39,081 bases of DNA from IMG/VR virus record IMGVR_UViG_3300022743_000010, positions 1 through 39,081 of that record; one strand, 5' to 3'. The translations under genes and the position numbers were made by a program. The DNA is from a virus. Shown one piece after another: positions 24,379 to 31,837 of this stretch. Every line of letters begins with the position of its first letter. The stretch's first letter is position 1. A model generated the notes under the pieces. That model was given only the letters and a program-made list of their open reading frames with translations. It did no database searches and was not told the DNA's origin.

Positions 24379-24924
24379 TTATGGATAGAACACACGGTTG
24401 CCGCTGCGTGGTGCGACGGTTTGCACGTGGCACCAGCCTTTGGTGGCGCTGGGGTGCTCAAGCCATAGGCCGATTTGCGCGAGCTTTTCTTTGTGCGTCA
24501 TGCACCAGCTGTCTAACGCACCCTCGGGGTCAAACAGGTCACATGCTTGCGCGGTGATGTGCAGGCTACGCACAGCGGCACCTGGTGTGCCCGAGTTGAT
24601 GGCTTGTGGACGCCAGCCGCTGGTGATGGGGGTGCGCCCAACGGCGGTGGGGCTCCATTCAATGATGACGCCATCAGCACGCATGGCCTCTATCAACGCA
24701 TTGACGCGCTGCACCGTTTCGGTAGCGTTGGCAGTGAGCTTGGGGGTTACCTCTCTGGCATAAGAGGCGTTTGAATCACGGCGCATCCAATAGTGGGACA
24801 GCGCTATAGGGCCATCCCAAACAGTAACCATATTGAACAACGCAGCGCCCACTGGCGTGAGTGCGTCAGAGATAGCGGAGGTGCTGCCGCTGGCAGATGT
24901 GCTGGTATTTGTCATGCACGGCAT
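24379..24924 (-). CDS. endolysin, M15-type zinc peptidase
   Basis: The 181-aa product has the zinc ligands of peptidase M15 enzymes: SLHITAQACDLFD (H122, D129) and WCHVQ (H166), plus the upstream TSGWRP block (101-106). Such endolysins cut peptide cross-links in peptidoglycan. No signal peptide is visible, so release depends on the holin that follows. It is the first late gene, behind a promoter-like element. No clear ribosome-binding site precedes either the first ATG or the one three codons later; a very short leader is likely. Confidence 0.85.
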   Translation of the reverse strand: MPCMTNTSTSASGSTSAISDALTPVGAALFNMVTVWDGPIALSHYWMRRDSNASYAREVTPKLTANATETVQRVNALIEAMRADGVIIEWSPTAVGRTPITSGWRPQAINSGTPGAAVRSLHITAQACDLFDPEGALDSWCMTHKEKLAQIGLWLEHPSATKGWCHVQTVAPRSGNRVFYP

Positions 24925-24946
24925 GTTGCCGCGCGCGCGCGAGGAA

Positions 24947-24967
24947 GACTTTTAAAGCGGTTTACTG
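24947..24967 (-). promoter_or_regulatory. putative late promoter element 1 (upstream of endolysin)
   Basis: On the minus strand it reads CAGTAAACCGCTTTAAAAGT, followed by CTTCC and an alternating CG run before the endolysin ATG, which is about 25 nt away. The TAAA-N4-TTTA dyad is shared with the other two copies. A TTGA-N4-TCAA palindrome lies directly upstream (24968-24979). Mu has its Plys late promoter at the equivalent place. Confidence 0.7.
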
Positions 24968-24971
24968 TTGA

Positions 24972-25436
24972 CTACTCAAGCGTATTGTTGCCAGGATGAA
25001 TAATCGAAACCACACCCCATAACTTTGTCATACTGTCGAGCAACAAAAGTACGGCCCATAGTGCAAAAAATATCAATAAGTAGGTGTAGCAATCTGCAAT
25101 GGTGGTCATCATTGAGATAACGACACCCACGACAGTTAAAAAACCAAAGACAAGCGCAGTCACTAGCAACAACGCAAGCAGAACATTGAAGTGCCCCGAA
25201 CGTTGCATATTCCGTATAAGCCTTGTCGAGGCGAGAGATGCTAGCACCCCGACTAGCGCAAGTACAAACCCCATCATAGTTGCACCAATTTGCGCCAAAA
25301 TTCCTGCACTAGTACGCTGTATCTCATCTCCATGAAATAAAGAAAACACAGCCCAATGCTTATTCGCCCATAGCAGTGCAAAGGCGGCAAGAGCATGCCA
25401 TCCCCAAAACCATGTTTTACGTGCCGAAAAATGCAT
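24972..25436 (-). CDS. four-TM membrane protein, RexB-like candidate
   Basis: The 154-aa protein has four hydrophobic segments: near residues 10-30, 46-70 (ILAQIGATMMGFVLALVGVL), 85-110 (VLLALLLVTALVFGFLTVVG) and 117-140 (YTYLLIFFALWAVLLLLDSM). A basic loop (STRLIRNMQRSGHFN) lies between TM2 and TM3. Length, TM number, loop placement and gene order match lambda RexB (144 aa, four TM, a membrane channel in phage exclusion). Its start lies inside the upstream gene (20-nt overlap). By-eye similarity is weak, so homology is inferred. It is the last gene of the immunity operon. Confidence 0.7.
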   Translation of the reverse strand: MHFSARKTWFWGWHALAAFALLWANKHWAVFSLFHGDEIQRTSAGILAQIGATMMGFVLALVGVLASLASTRLIRNMQRSGHFNVLLALLLVTALVFGFLTVVGVVISMMTTIADCYTYLLIFFALWAVLLLLDSMTKLWGVVSIIHPGNNTLE

Positions 25437-26286
25437 TTAATGAAGCTTGCTGTCTTGTCTTTGCTGAATCCAATTCGGCAAAGACATCTGATGACTTTGG
25501 ATAGTGTCCGCCGTTGAGAGAAACGATCATTTTGTCTTTAATGCAATCACCTAGCAAGTCAATCGGCTCTTTTTGCCCTGCAACACTGGCATGGAGAGCC
25601 TCGACTTCACCGTGTGTGTTTGGCACCAATCCTAGCAGCAAGGATTTGAATTTTTCAGGCAGTGTAGTTGGACTTTTTCCAACGCTTATCTCAACAGATA
25701 CTTTTGCATTGTCTGCATCGTTAGCAAATTTCCGAGATAGATCAGTCCAGTCGTGAGGATCATATTGTTTTGCATTCTTTGGAGATGCGAACTTAACCTT
25801 AAGTTTTTTCAGTGCACCAGATTGAATTTTTTGCAAAGCAGAAGGACTCAAAATATCCGAAAAAATGACAGTTGTGTGATGACCACTTAGACATGTAAGA
25901 AGACCCGCAAGGGTCGAGTAATGACATGCCGTTGCATTTGTTTGCCACACAAGAAGATTATTGGCAGCATAAAAAACAAAATGATTTTTCTCAACAATTT
26001 TGTCTCCAACAGATAGGTTTAGTGGGGCCTCTACTCCGGATACATCTCTTTTATGTGGCGCATCATCACGCAAGAGTCGAATCACGCCTTTGTAAACAGA
26101 CCCACTGTTCAGGTTTACCAACTCACTTAAATCTACGTATCGGTCACCGATCTGATGTGTGTTTGGTACTGCGCCAGTCTTTTGATGAGCAATCTCTGCA
26201 TCGATTAGTTGTGCGATCGTCTTTGGTGCAACCGTTGAGCTGCTTTGGCTGACTCCAACATAGAAACGAATTTTGTATTCTTTCAT
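25417..26286 (-). CDS. soluble RexA-like candidate (sensor of an exclusion system)
   Basis: The 289-aa protein has no signal or membrane segment. It has an N-terminal domain (1-100), a middle alpha/beta part with HFVFYAANNLLVWQTNATAC near residue 102 and STLAGLLTCLSG near 124, then GALKKLKVKFASPKN near 157. The C-terminus contains IVSLNGGHYPKSSDVFAELD. Compared from memory with lambda RexA (279 aa), the order of blocks is similar: a short beta-rich segment, then a Leu-rich helix, then a KVxxKLP-like strand. Homology is remote and unproven. Lower GC and richer Lys/Asn use than the late genes suggest separate acquisition as cargo. Confidence 0.6.
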   Translation of the reverse strand: MKEYKIRFYVGVSQSSSTVAPKTIAQLIDAEIAHQKTGAVPNTHQIGDRYVDLSELVNLNSGSVYKGVIRLLRDDAPHKRDVSGVEAPLNLSVGDKIVEKNHFVFYAANNLLVWQTNATACHYSTLAGLLTCLSGHHTTVIFSDILSPSALQKIQSGALKKLKVKFASPKNAKQYDPHDWTDLSRKFANDADNAKVSVEISVGKSPTTLPEKFKSLLLGLVPNTHGEVEALHASVAGQKEPIDLLGDCIKDKMIVSLNGGHYPKSSDVFAELDSAKTRQQASLNAFFGT

Positions 26287-26324
26287 TTTGATTTTTCTTT
26301 CTTAAGAATCAGCAAGGATCATGA

Positions 26325-26759
26325 TCAAAGTCCAACATAAAGGTTGCTACCGGAGAGTCCTTCTGAATACGATACAAACGGCTTGTCTTGGCACACCGCC
26401 ATACAAGCACGCTTTGTAATAGCTACTCCGCGCCCAAGTGCATCCACTTCAAAGGTGCAGCGCTGACCTTGGGCCTTAAAATCGGAGAACACGCGAGTAC
26501 TTGGTGTGTCGCTGACTGAGACAACAAATACATCTACCTCGTTCCAACCTTGATCGCGATTTGTAGTGAAAGTTGCGGCTTGACGCTCTGCAAGGCCAAC
26601 AGTTAGATCAGTTGCGTATTTATCAATCCCGGGACATGCTTGGCTCAGCAAGTGACGCGGAGATTTGGAAGATATACCTTGAACTTTTGAAGTGTTGAGT
26701 TTGAAGAATAAGACGACTAGGCCAAGCGTCAATAGAAATGCAATTATTCTAATTTTCAT
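26325..26759 (-). CDS. signal-anchored/periplasmic protein of unknown function in the immunity operon
   Basis: The 144-aa product starts MKIRIIAFLLTLGLVVLFFK, a signal anchor or uncleaved signal peptide without a lipobox Cys. The remaining 120 residues are soluble, presumably periplasmic, with four Cys (QACPG, QRCTF, KRACMAVCQD) that could form disulphides. It is coupled to the preceding gene by a 4-nt overlap. I do not recognise the family. Expression with the repressor and export to the envelope would fit superinfection exclusion or a lysogenic-conversion role. Confidence 0.7.
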   Translation of the reverse strand: MKIRIIAFLLTLGLVVLFFKLNTSKVQGISSKSPRHLLSQACPGIDKYATDLTVGLAERQAATFTTNRDQGWNEVDVFVVSVSDTPSTRVFSDFKAQGQRCTFEVDALGRGVAITKRACMAVCQDKPFVSYSEGLSGSNLYVGL

Positions 26760-27061
26760 TTCGAACCCCTCGCGTTTTCACGGTTCTGAATCACCGTTTC
26801 AACATACCTACGTAGTCGATAAAGCTGATGCTCATTGAGCGCCTTGACTTGCCTAGTGTTGAAGGTGCGATCCATGAAGTCGCGTATCGGCGGCCACGGC
26901 ACCTTTGGCATCAGTGCCTCAACGCGTGCACGCTCTTGAAGTAGTTCATCTTGGCAAACCCCATGCTGCACGATCACATTGCCTGTGACGTTTCCAATCT
27001 GGATAGAGCGTTCACCACCGTTGTGTTGAATATTTAGTTTTTTAGCCAACCACTTCAGCAT
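26756..27061 (-). CDS. small protein with QIGNVTGN motif, unknown function
   Basis: The 101-aa product has a basic N-terminal helix (LKWLAKKLN), then RSIQIGNVTGNVIVQHG (residues 18-34). A helical C-terminal half follows with DFMDRTFNTRQVKALNEHQL and YRLRRYVETVIQ. The QIGxVxGN motif is echoed in the C-terminal tail of the adjacent repressor. The ATG follows GAGGGTC and overlaps the repressor stop, so the two are translated together. It may interact with the repressor; nothing else is known. Confidence 0.7.
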   Translation of the reverse strand: MLKWLAKKLNIQHNGGERSIQIGNVTGNVIVQHGVCQDELLQERARVEALMPKVPWPPIRDFMDRTFNTRQVKALNEHQLYRLRRYVETVIQNRENARGSK

Positions 27062-27519
27062 CACGACCCTCGTTTTGATCTTGATTTATTCAATGGACGT
27101 TCTACACCAGCATTGCCTCCAACACTTCCAATTTGTACAACGCCAGAACCTGTGTTGTGCTGAAAGACTGGGGCTTTGGTTTCTGCTTTGGATGCGGTAG
27201 CCAGCGAGGACATACCTAAAGCAGCTCCAAGAATTGCTTGCTTCTGTGGCGTTGTTGCTTGCCTGTAGGCATTCATCAGCATTTCTTCATCTGGTTTAGA
27301 TTCAATCAGCTGGCTGCGCTTGCCAGTGAGGATGTATGTCACATCCATACCAATTGCTGCAAACGTAATCAGCGTTTCGCCACCAGGCATAGCGCCGCGC
27401 TCATAGCGCCCCCACATCTCGCGAGACACGCCCACAGCTTGGCCTGCATCAGCTTGTGATCGAAAGAGTCGCTCACGCTCTTCTTTTAGCCTATACCCGA
27501 CAAGAGAACTCGGATTCAC
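27061..27519 (-). CDS. cI-type repressor (HTH-XRE)
   Basis: The 152-aa lysogeny regulator has an N-terminal helix-turn-helix (residues 8-66: RLKEERERLFRSQADAGQAV, SREMWGRYERG, then DVTYILTGKR). The C-terminal part lacks the S24 LexA-type protease motifs and includes VVQIGSVGGNAGV (about 126-138) followed by a basic tail. It is not a MuA-like winged-helix repressor. The start is a GTG after AAGGAG. It is transcribed away from the Ner-like gene across a shared operator region, and leads a five-gene operon. Confidence 0.88.
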   Translation of the reverse strand: MNPSSLVGYRLKEERERLFRSQADAGQAVGVSREMWGRYERGAMPGGETLITFAAIGMDVTYILTGKRSQLIESKPDEEMLMNAYRQATTPQKQAILGAALGMSSLATASKAETKAPVFQHNTGSGVVQIGSVGGNAGVERPLNKSRSKRGS

Positions 27520-27626
27520 ATTTACTCCTTGCGTGAGAACCTGAGTTCACACATAATCCAACTCATGCAATTCATAACAAGCAGTTATGTAGCAACTTAA
27601 CAAGTTAACTAAAGGATACCAGAGCT
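27520..27626. promoter_or_regulatory. divergent operator/promoter region of the lytic-lysogenic switch
   Basis: This 107-nt gap separates the repressor and Ner-like genes. It contains CATAAC-N5-GTTATG (27573-27589) and AACTT-N3-AAGTT (27594-27606), both perfect inverted repeats. A further imperfect repeat, GTGAGAAC...GAGTTCAC, lies nearer the repressor. These are probable operators for the repressor and/or Ner. AAAGGA precedes the Ner-like start. Exact -35/-10 boxes are not assigned. Confidence 0.7.
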
Positions 27627-27851
27627 ATGCATCCTGAACAGATCAAGGCAAACATTCGCATGAAGGGCACAACCCCAGCTGCGTTAGCCGAGGAACTAGG
27701 TGTTTCACGTTCTACCGTTACCCAAGTCATTGCAGGCACGGGTGTCTCAGCCCGAGTTCGTGCCCGAATTGCTCAAGTCGTAGGTATGCCCGCCTGCGCC
27801 ATCTGGCCCGCCAAAAAATCTTTGCGTCGCACCAAGGCTGCTACCACATGA
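27627..27851 (+). CDS. Ner/Cro-like HTH regulator
   Basis: The 74-aa product has a single HTH (residues 16-45: TPAALAEELGVSRSTVTQVI), followed by a short helix and a basic tail, as in Ner/Nlp proteins. In Mu, Ner represses the early and repressor promoters during lytic growth. It is the first rightward gene after the switch region and overlaps the transposase gene by 4 nt (ATGA). Confidence 0.85.
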   Translation: MHPEQIKANIRMKGTTPAALAEELGVSRSTVTQVIAGTGVSARVRARIAQVVGMPACAIWPAKKSLRRTKAATT

Positions 27852-30022
27852 CTTGGCTCACAGTCCCCCAGCTAGACGGCATCCCCGGTTTGCCCACCAG
27901 CCGTGTGCGTCGCCGCGAGTGGCTAGAGCGCAACGGCACCCCGCATCGCGCACGCGCTGGAAGGGGTGGTGGTTTTGAATATTTGGTCACCGCATTGCCA
28001 CCCGAGGCACAAGCAGCATTGGCCGTGCGTGGCGCAGGGGCTGTTCGCCCATTAGCCACCGCTATCAATGCAGGCCAGCAGCACGCCCGTGCAGCACAGG
28101 TGCAGGCATGCGCCACCAGCATGGCTCGTCATGGTGTGGCCTTGCAAAGCACAGGTGCACTCGACCCATTGCGTAACCCCAAGCTAGATGTGTTGCAGCG
28201 CTTTGAGGGCTACCACCTTGGGCGCGGCGGTGCCGTATGGCCTGCTGTGCTGGAGTTTTGTGCACTGTGGCAAGTTGGTCAGATTGATGCGCACCCAAGC
28301 ACGCTAGGCGCACACCCCACATTGCAGGCCAAAACACTGGACAAGTGGATACGCGCATGGCGCACGCAAGGTGTTGAGGCTTTGTTAGAGCGCAAGACCC
28401 GCTCAGACAAAGGCAAGACTGCACTGGTATCTGATGCAGAGCTGCATGAAGTGTTTGTCAGCGCACTGGTCACCTTGCATAACCCCACGGCACGGCAGGT
28501 GCATCGTGTGATGGTGCATCACTTAGGTGATGTACGCACGCCCGCAGCTGGCACTCTGAAGCGCTGGTTGCGTGAATACAAGCAAAGCAACCAAGTGGCA
28601 TTGCTCAAGCTGAAAAACCCTGACGGGTGGCGTAACAAATACATGCCCGCCTTTGGTAGCAGGTCAGAGCACATCACGGCACCGAATACCGAGTGGCAAC
28701 TGGACAGCACGATTGCCGACGCGCAGCAGCGTGTGGAAATAGCTTTCAACTTGGTAGATGGCGACACAGGCGAGATTCGCCGCCATGCACTGGCGGCGGT
28801 GATAGAGGTTTTCACGCGTCGCGCCAAAGTGTTGGTTAGTCGTACAAGTAGCGCCAATGCTGTGAAGGCTGTCACGCGCAGCGCTGTGCTGGCATGGGGG
28901 CTACCAGAGCGCGTGAAGACCGACAACGGCAAGGACTACACGGCACAGGACTACGACTTTGCTTTAGATGCGTTGCGCATCGACCATATTTTGTGCACGC
29001 CATTTAGCCCCGATCAAAAGCCATTTATTGAGCGTTTTCTCGGCACCTTGCTGCACGACTTGTTCCCAATGCTTGACGGCTTTGTGGGCCACGACGTGGC
29101 CACGCGTAAAGCGATAGAGAGTGGCCGCAGCTTTGCCCAGCGCTTTGGCGTGAACGGGGTTGATTTGCATATGTCGCCCGAGCAGCTGCAAGGCGTGATC
29201 AACGGCTGGCTGGATGAGTATCACAACCGTGTGCACAGCGAGCTGGGCTGCACACCCAACGAAATGACTGAGCGCCATACCCAAAGCGTGACGCGCGTGG
29301 ATGAGCGTGCGCTTGATTTGCTGCTGATGCCCATTGCCGACAAGGGCATGCGGGTGGTGGGCAAACGCGGCATCAGCCTTGGCAATGCCTATTTTGCAGC
29401 AGCCGAGCTGGCAGGCGTGATGGGCCAACAGGTGTACTGCCGACAAGACGAAGCAGACCTAGGCGCACTGCATGTGTTCGCGATGGATGGCACCTACATC
29501 TGCCGTGCACTTGACCACACGCGCCTTGGCATTAACCGCGCCGAGCTGGCAGCTAAGGCCCGCGCTATTGAGGCAGCCACGGTGAATCCTGTGGTGGCTG
29601 AGTTTCGCAAGGCAAGAAAAAAAGGGCTGGTGCGCCAAGCAGTGCATGCCATCTACGCCGAGCGCGAGCAGCAAGCAGTGGATACCTCTAGCAATGTGGC
29701 ACGCCTACCTGTGCGCGAGGTGCAGCACATCACGCCAGCCGTGCAGTCGCTGCTTGACAACGCGCCTACGCAACAAGCGCAGCAAAGCGCACGTGACGAA
29801 GCACGCGCCCAGTTTGATGACGATGCCCCCGTGATGCGCCTAGACACACCCAAGCAGCGCTACAGCGCGTGGGTGCGTATGCAGGCTCGCATGGCGGCAG
29901 GTGAGGCGCTGGCAATGCGTGATGCAGATTGGTCACGCAGCTATGCCAGCAGCGCTGAGTTTGAGGCGTGGCACCAGATGCATGAAGGGGTTGACCCATT
30001 GGCACATGTGGCGGGTGGGTAA
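27848..30022 (+). CDS. MuA-like DDE transposase
   Basis: The 724-aa product catalyses integration and replicative transposition. The N-terminal part (1-60, with SRVRRREWLERNGTPHRARA) is a Mu-type DNA-binding winged-helix. A second HTH region lies near 140-250. The catalytic RNase H core has D286 (EWQLDST), D359 (VKTDNGKDY) and E395 (KPFIERFLG), a DD(35)E spacing. A Mu-transposase C-terminal beta domain and a MuB-contact tail follow. It resembles the BcepMu TnpA / Tn552-like branch more than classical MuA. All three catalytic residues are present. Confidence 0.94.
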   Translation: MTWLTVPQLDGIPGLPTSRVRRREWLERNGTPHRARAGRGGGFEYLVTALPPEAQAALAVRGAGAVRPLATAINAGQQHARAAQVQACATSMARHGVALQSTGALDPLRNPKLDVLQRFEGYHLGRGGAVWPAVLEFCALWQVGQIDAHPSTLGAHPTLQAKTLDKWIRAWRTQGVEALLERKTRSDKGKTALVSDAELHEVFVSALVTLHNPTARQVHRVMVHHLGDVRTPAAGTLKRWLREYKQSNQVALLKLKNPDGWRNKYMPAFGSRSEHITAPNTEWQLDSTIADAQQRVEIAFNLVDGDTGEIRRHALAAVIEVFTRRAKVLVSRTSSANAVKAVTRSAVLAWGLPERVKTDNGKDYTAQDYDFALDALRIDHILCTPFSPDQKPFIERFLGTLLHDLFPMLDGFVGHDVATRKAIESGRSFAQRFGVNGVDLHMSPEQLQGVINGWLDEYHNRVHSELGCTPNEMTERHTQSVTRVDERALDLLLMPIADKGMRVVGKRGISLGNAYFAAAELAGVMGQQVYCRQDEADLGALHVFAMDGTYICRALDHTRLGINRAELAAKARAIEAATVNPVVAEFRKARKKGLVRQAVHAIYAEREQQAVDTSSNVARLPVREVQHITPAVQSLLDNAPTQQAQQSARDEARAQFDDDAPVMRLDTPKQRYSAWVRMQARMAAGEALAMRDADWSRSYASSAEFEAWHQMHEGVDPLAHVAGG

Positions 30023-30030
30023 CAAAAGAA

Positions 30031-30062
30031 AAGCCCCACCACGTAGCAGCGTGGCAGGGCTT
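30031..30062 (+). terminator. hairpin between transposase genes A and B
   Basis: AAGCCC pairs with GGGCTT, and the inner CCACG pairs with CGTGG around a TAGCAG loop. A T6 run follows 8 nt later. It could be a partial terminator that lowers B expression, or an RNA stability element. The distance to the T-tract makes full termination uncertain. Confidence 0.5.
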
Positions 30063-30109
30063 GGTGTTGATTTTTTGAGCGAACGAACGAAACCAACGGA
30101 AAGGATTTT

Positions 30110-30859
30110 ATGACTAATAACAACAATCACGCAACAGCGGCATCTACAGGCGGTGTAGCGAAACTCACCAATGTGGGGTTGGCGCTTGCAGCGATGAAGC
30201 AAATCATGGCTGCCACACCTCAGATGCCTCGCATGGCAGTGCTGAGTGGCCCCGCAGGCTACGGCAAGACGCAGGCTGCCACCTATCTTGCACACCCAAT
30301 GGGTATGAATGCTTGCTTTGTGCAGCTGCGCCCATTCGAAACGATGAAGAGCCTCGCTCAACTGCTGCTTACCGAGCTGGATGTGCGTTGGAAGTCGCAC
30401 TGGTCAGTAGGCCAGATGTTTGACGCCATCTGTGAGCGTTTGCAGTCAATGAACCGCCCACTGGTGATTGATGAGCTGGATCACATTGCCGAGAAAAGCT
30501 GCATTGACTTTGTGCGTGCCATCCATGACAAGTGCGCTACGCCCATCTTCCTGATTGGTGAAGAGCGCTTGCAACACAAGCTACTTGCCAAGCATGAGCG
30601 TTTTCATGATCGCGTGTTGGTATGGGTGAATGCCGTGGCTTGCGATGAAAGCGACGCACAGCTGCTGGCTGCACACAATGCACCGCAGCTCAAGTGGGCT
30701 GATGGCGCAATGAATGCACTGGTTGCCAAGACGCATGGTGTGGCACGCAAGATCACCGTGGAAGTTGAGCGTCTGAAGGAGCAAGCCCGCCGCAGCGGTA
30801 CAGACACCATCACCCCTGAAATGGTGGGTGGCGTGGTGCGCAAAGGGGGTGCACGATGA
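30110..30859 (+). CDS. MuB-like AAA+ ATPase (transposition target activator)
   Basis: The 249-aa ATPase has Walker A GPAGYGKT (residues 47-54), Walker B LVIDELDH (118-125) and a sensor-like IFLIGEERL segment near 153. It is a TnpB/MuB-type partner that binds target DNA, delivers it to the transposase and provides target immunity. It follows the transposase gene after a short hairpin-containing gap and overlaps the next gene by 4 nt. Confidence 0.93.
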   Translation: MTNNNNHATAASTGGVAKLTNVGLALAAMKQIMAATPQMPRMAVLSGPAGYGKTQAATYLAHPMGMNACFVQLRPFETMKSLAQLLLTELDVRWKSHWSVGQMFDAICERLQSMNRPLVIDELDHIAEKSCIDFVRAIHDKCATPIFLIGEERLQHKLLAKHERFHDRVLVWVNAVACDESDAQLLAAHNAPQLKWADGAMNALVAKTHGVARKITVEVERLKEQARRSGTDTITPEMVGGVVRKGGAR

Positions 30860-31485
30860 GCCGCCAACCCATTGCGACAGAGCGTCGCGCCCTGCAAACA
30901 CCCCGCGAGCGCATTTGGGCGGCAATGCAGTCGTTCAAAGGCAAACCATTCACGCAAGGCCAAGTGCAAGACAAGTGCGAGCCGATGGTGCCGTTGACGG
31001 CCGTCACTGACTACGTCAAAGCACTGGATAAAGCGCAAATCATTGAGCGTGCAGGCTTGGTACCCAAAGCAGTGAAAGAGCTTGGCGATCAGGTGTTGTG
31101 GGTCGTGAAGACAAAGCAATATGACGCGCCACGCGTGAACAAACAAGGCAAGTTGGTCACATCAGGCATGGGCACACAGGCCATGTGGGCGTGCATGAAG
31201 GTGATGCCACGGTTTGACTACAAGGACGTTGCTAAAGCTGCATCTATCAACGGATTGGTGGTGACACCCGCCACAGCAAAGTCCTATGTGATTTTGCTCA
31301 CCAAGGCTGGCATTTTGAGTGTGGTCAAGCCATCCAAACCCAATGTACCTGCGGTGCTTCGATTGGCGCACAACACAGGGCCCCATGCACCTGCCATCAC
31401 ACGCCAAAAGGTGGTGTTTGACCGAAATACAGGTCGCGCATTCCCCATGCAAAACGCACAGGAGTTGGCCGATGAACTCGAATAA
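30856..31485 (+). CDS. early protein with two winged-helix-like domains
   Basis: The 209-aa product appears to contain two related wHTH units. The first (about 18-70) includes RERIWAAMQSFKGKPFTQGQ and DYVKALDKAQIIERAG. The second (about 105-160) includes QAMWACMKVMPRFDYKDVAK and KSYVILLTKAGILSVVK. It lies directly after the MuB-like gene with an ATGA overlap, a position occupied by unnamed early DNA-binding proteins in BcepMu-like phages. The function is unknown. Confidence 0.8.
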   Translation: MSRQPIATERRALQTPRERIWAAMQSFKGKPFTQGQVQDKCEPMVPLTAVTDYVKALDKAQIIERAGLVPKAVKELGDQVLWVVKTKQYDAPRVNKQGKLVTSGMGTQAMWACMKVMPRFDYKDVAKAASINGLVVTPATAKSYVILLTKAGILSVVKPSKPNVPAVLRLAHNTGPHAPAITRQKVVFDRNTGRAFPMQNAQELADELE

Positions 31486-31837
31486 AAAACCAACGGCGCA
31501 AGCACGCGCAGCGCGTCCGCTGCCGAGCGATGTGCTGAGTGCATTGAGTAATGCGGTGGCGCGTGCTGGCTCTCAGTCCAAGGTAGCTGCCGAGCTTGGG
31601 GTTAGCACAGCGGTTGTGAACCAGCTTTTAAAAGACCGTTACACGGGCGATACAGCCACGCTGACAAGCCGCATTCGTGGTCAGTACATGGCTGAGGTAG
31701 TGCAGTGCCCCGTGATGGGCACCTTGGGGCGCAGGCACTGCTTAGACAACCAATCGCGCCCGCTTGCATTCACTAACCCAACACGCTCTGCGTTGCATGC
31801 GGCGTGCAAGACCTGTGCAAACCGAAAGGATGCGTGA
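31472..31837 (+). CDS. HTH protein with C-terminal Cys motif
   Basis: The 121-aa product has a helix-turn-helix near residues 33-62 (SQSKVAAELGVSTAVVNQLL). A C-terminal part follows with CPVMGTLGRRHCLDNQSRP and ACKTCANRKDA; the four Cys could bind zinc. The ATG overlaps the previous gene by 14 nt. Similar small HTH proteins occur in early operons of many Mu-like prophages. The target is unknown. Confidence 0.82.
   Translation: MNSNKKPTAQARAARPLPSDVLSALSNAVARAGSQSKVAAELGVSTAVVNQLLKDRYTGDTATLTSRIRGQYMAEVVQCPVMGTLGRRHCLDNQSRPLAFTNPTRSALHAACKTCANRKDA

Noticed and set aside
27061-27519. LexA-type self-cleaving repressor
   Set aside because: The C-terminal part lacks the Ser-Lys protease motifs and is too short for an S24 domain, so SOS cleavage is not supported.
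31621-31650. CTTTTAAAAG motif as a fourth late promoter copy
   Set aside because: It lies inside a coding region on the plus strand and lacks the CAGTAAA part.
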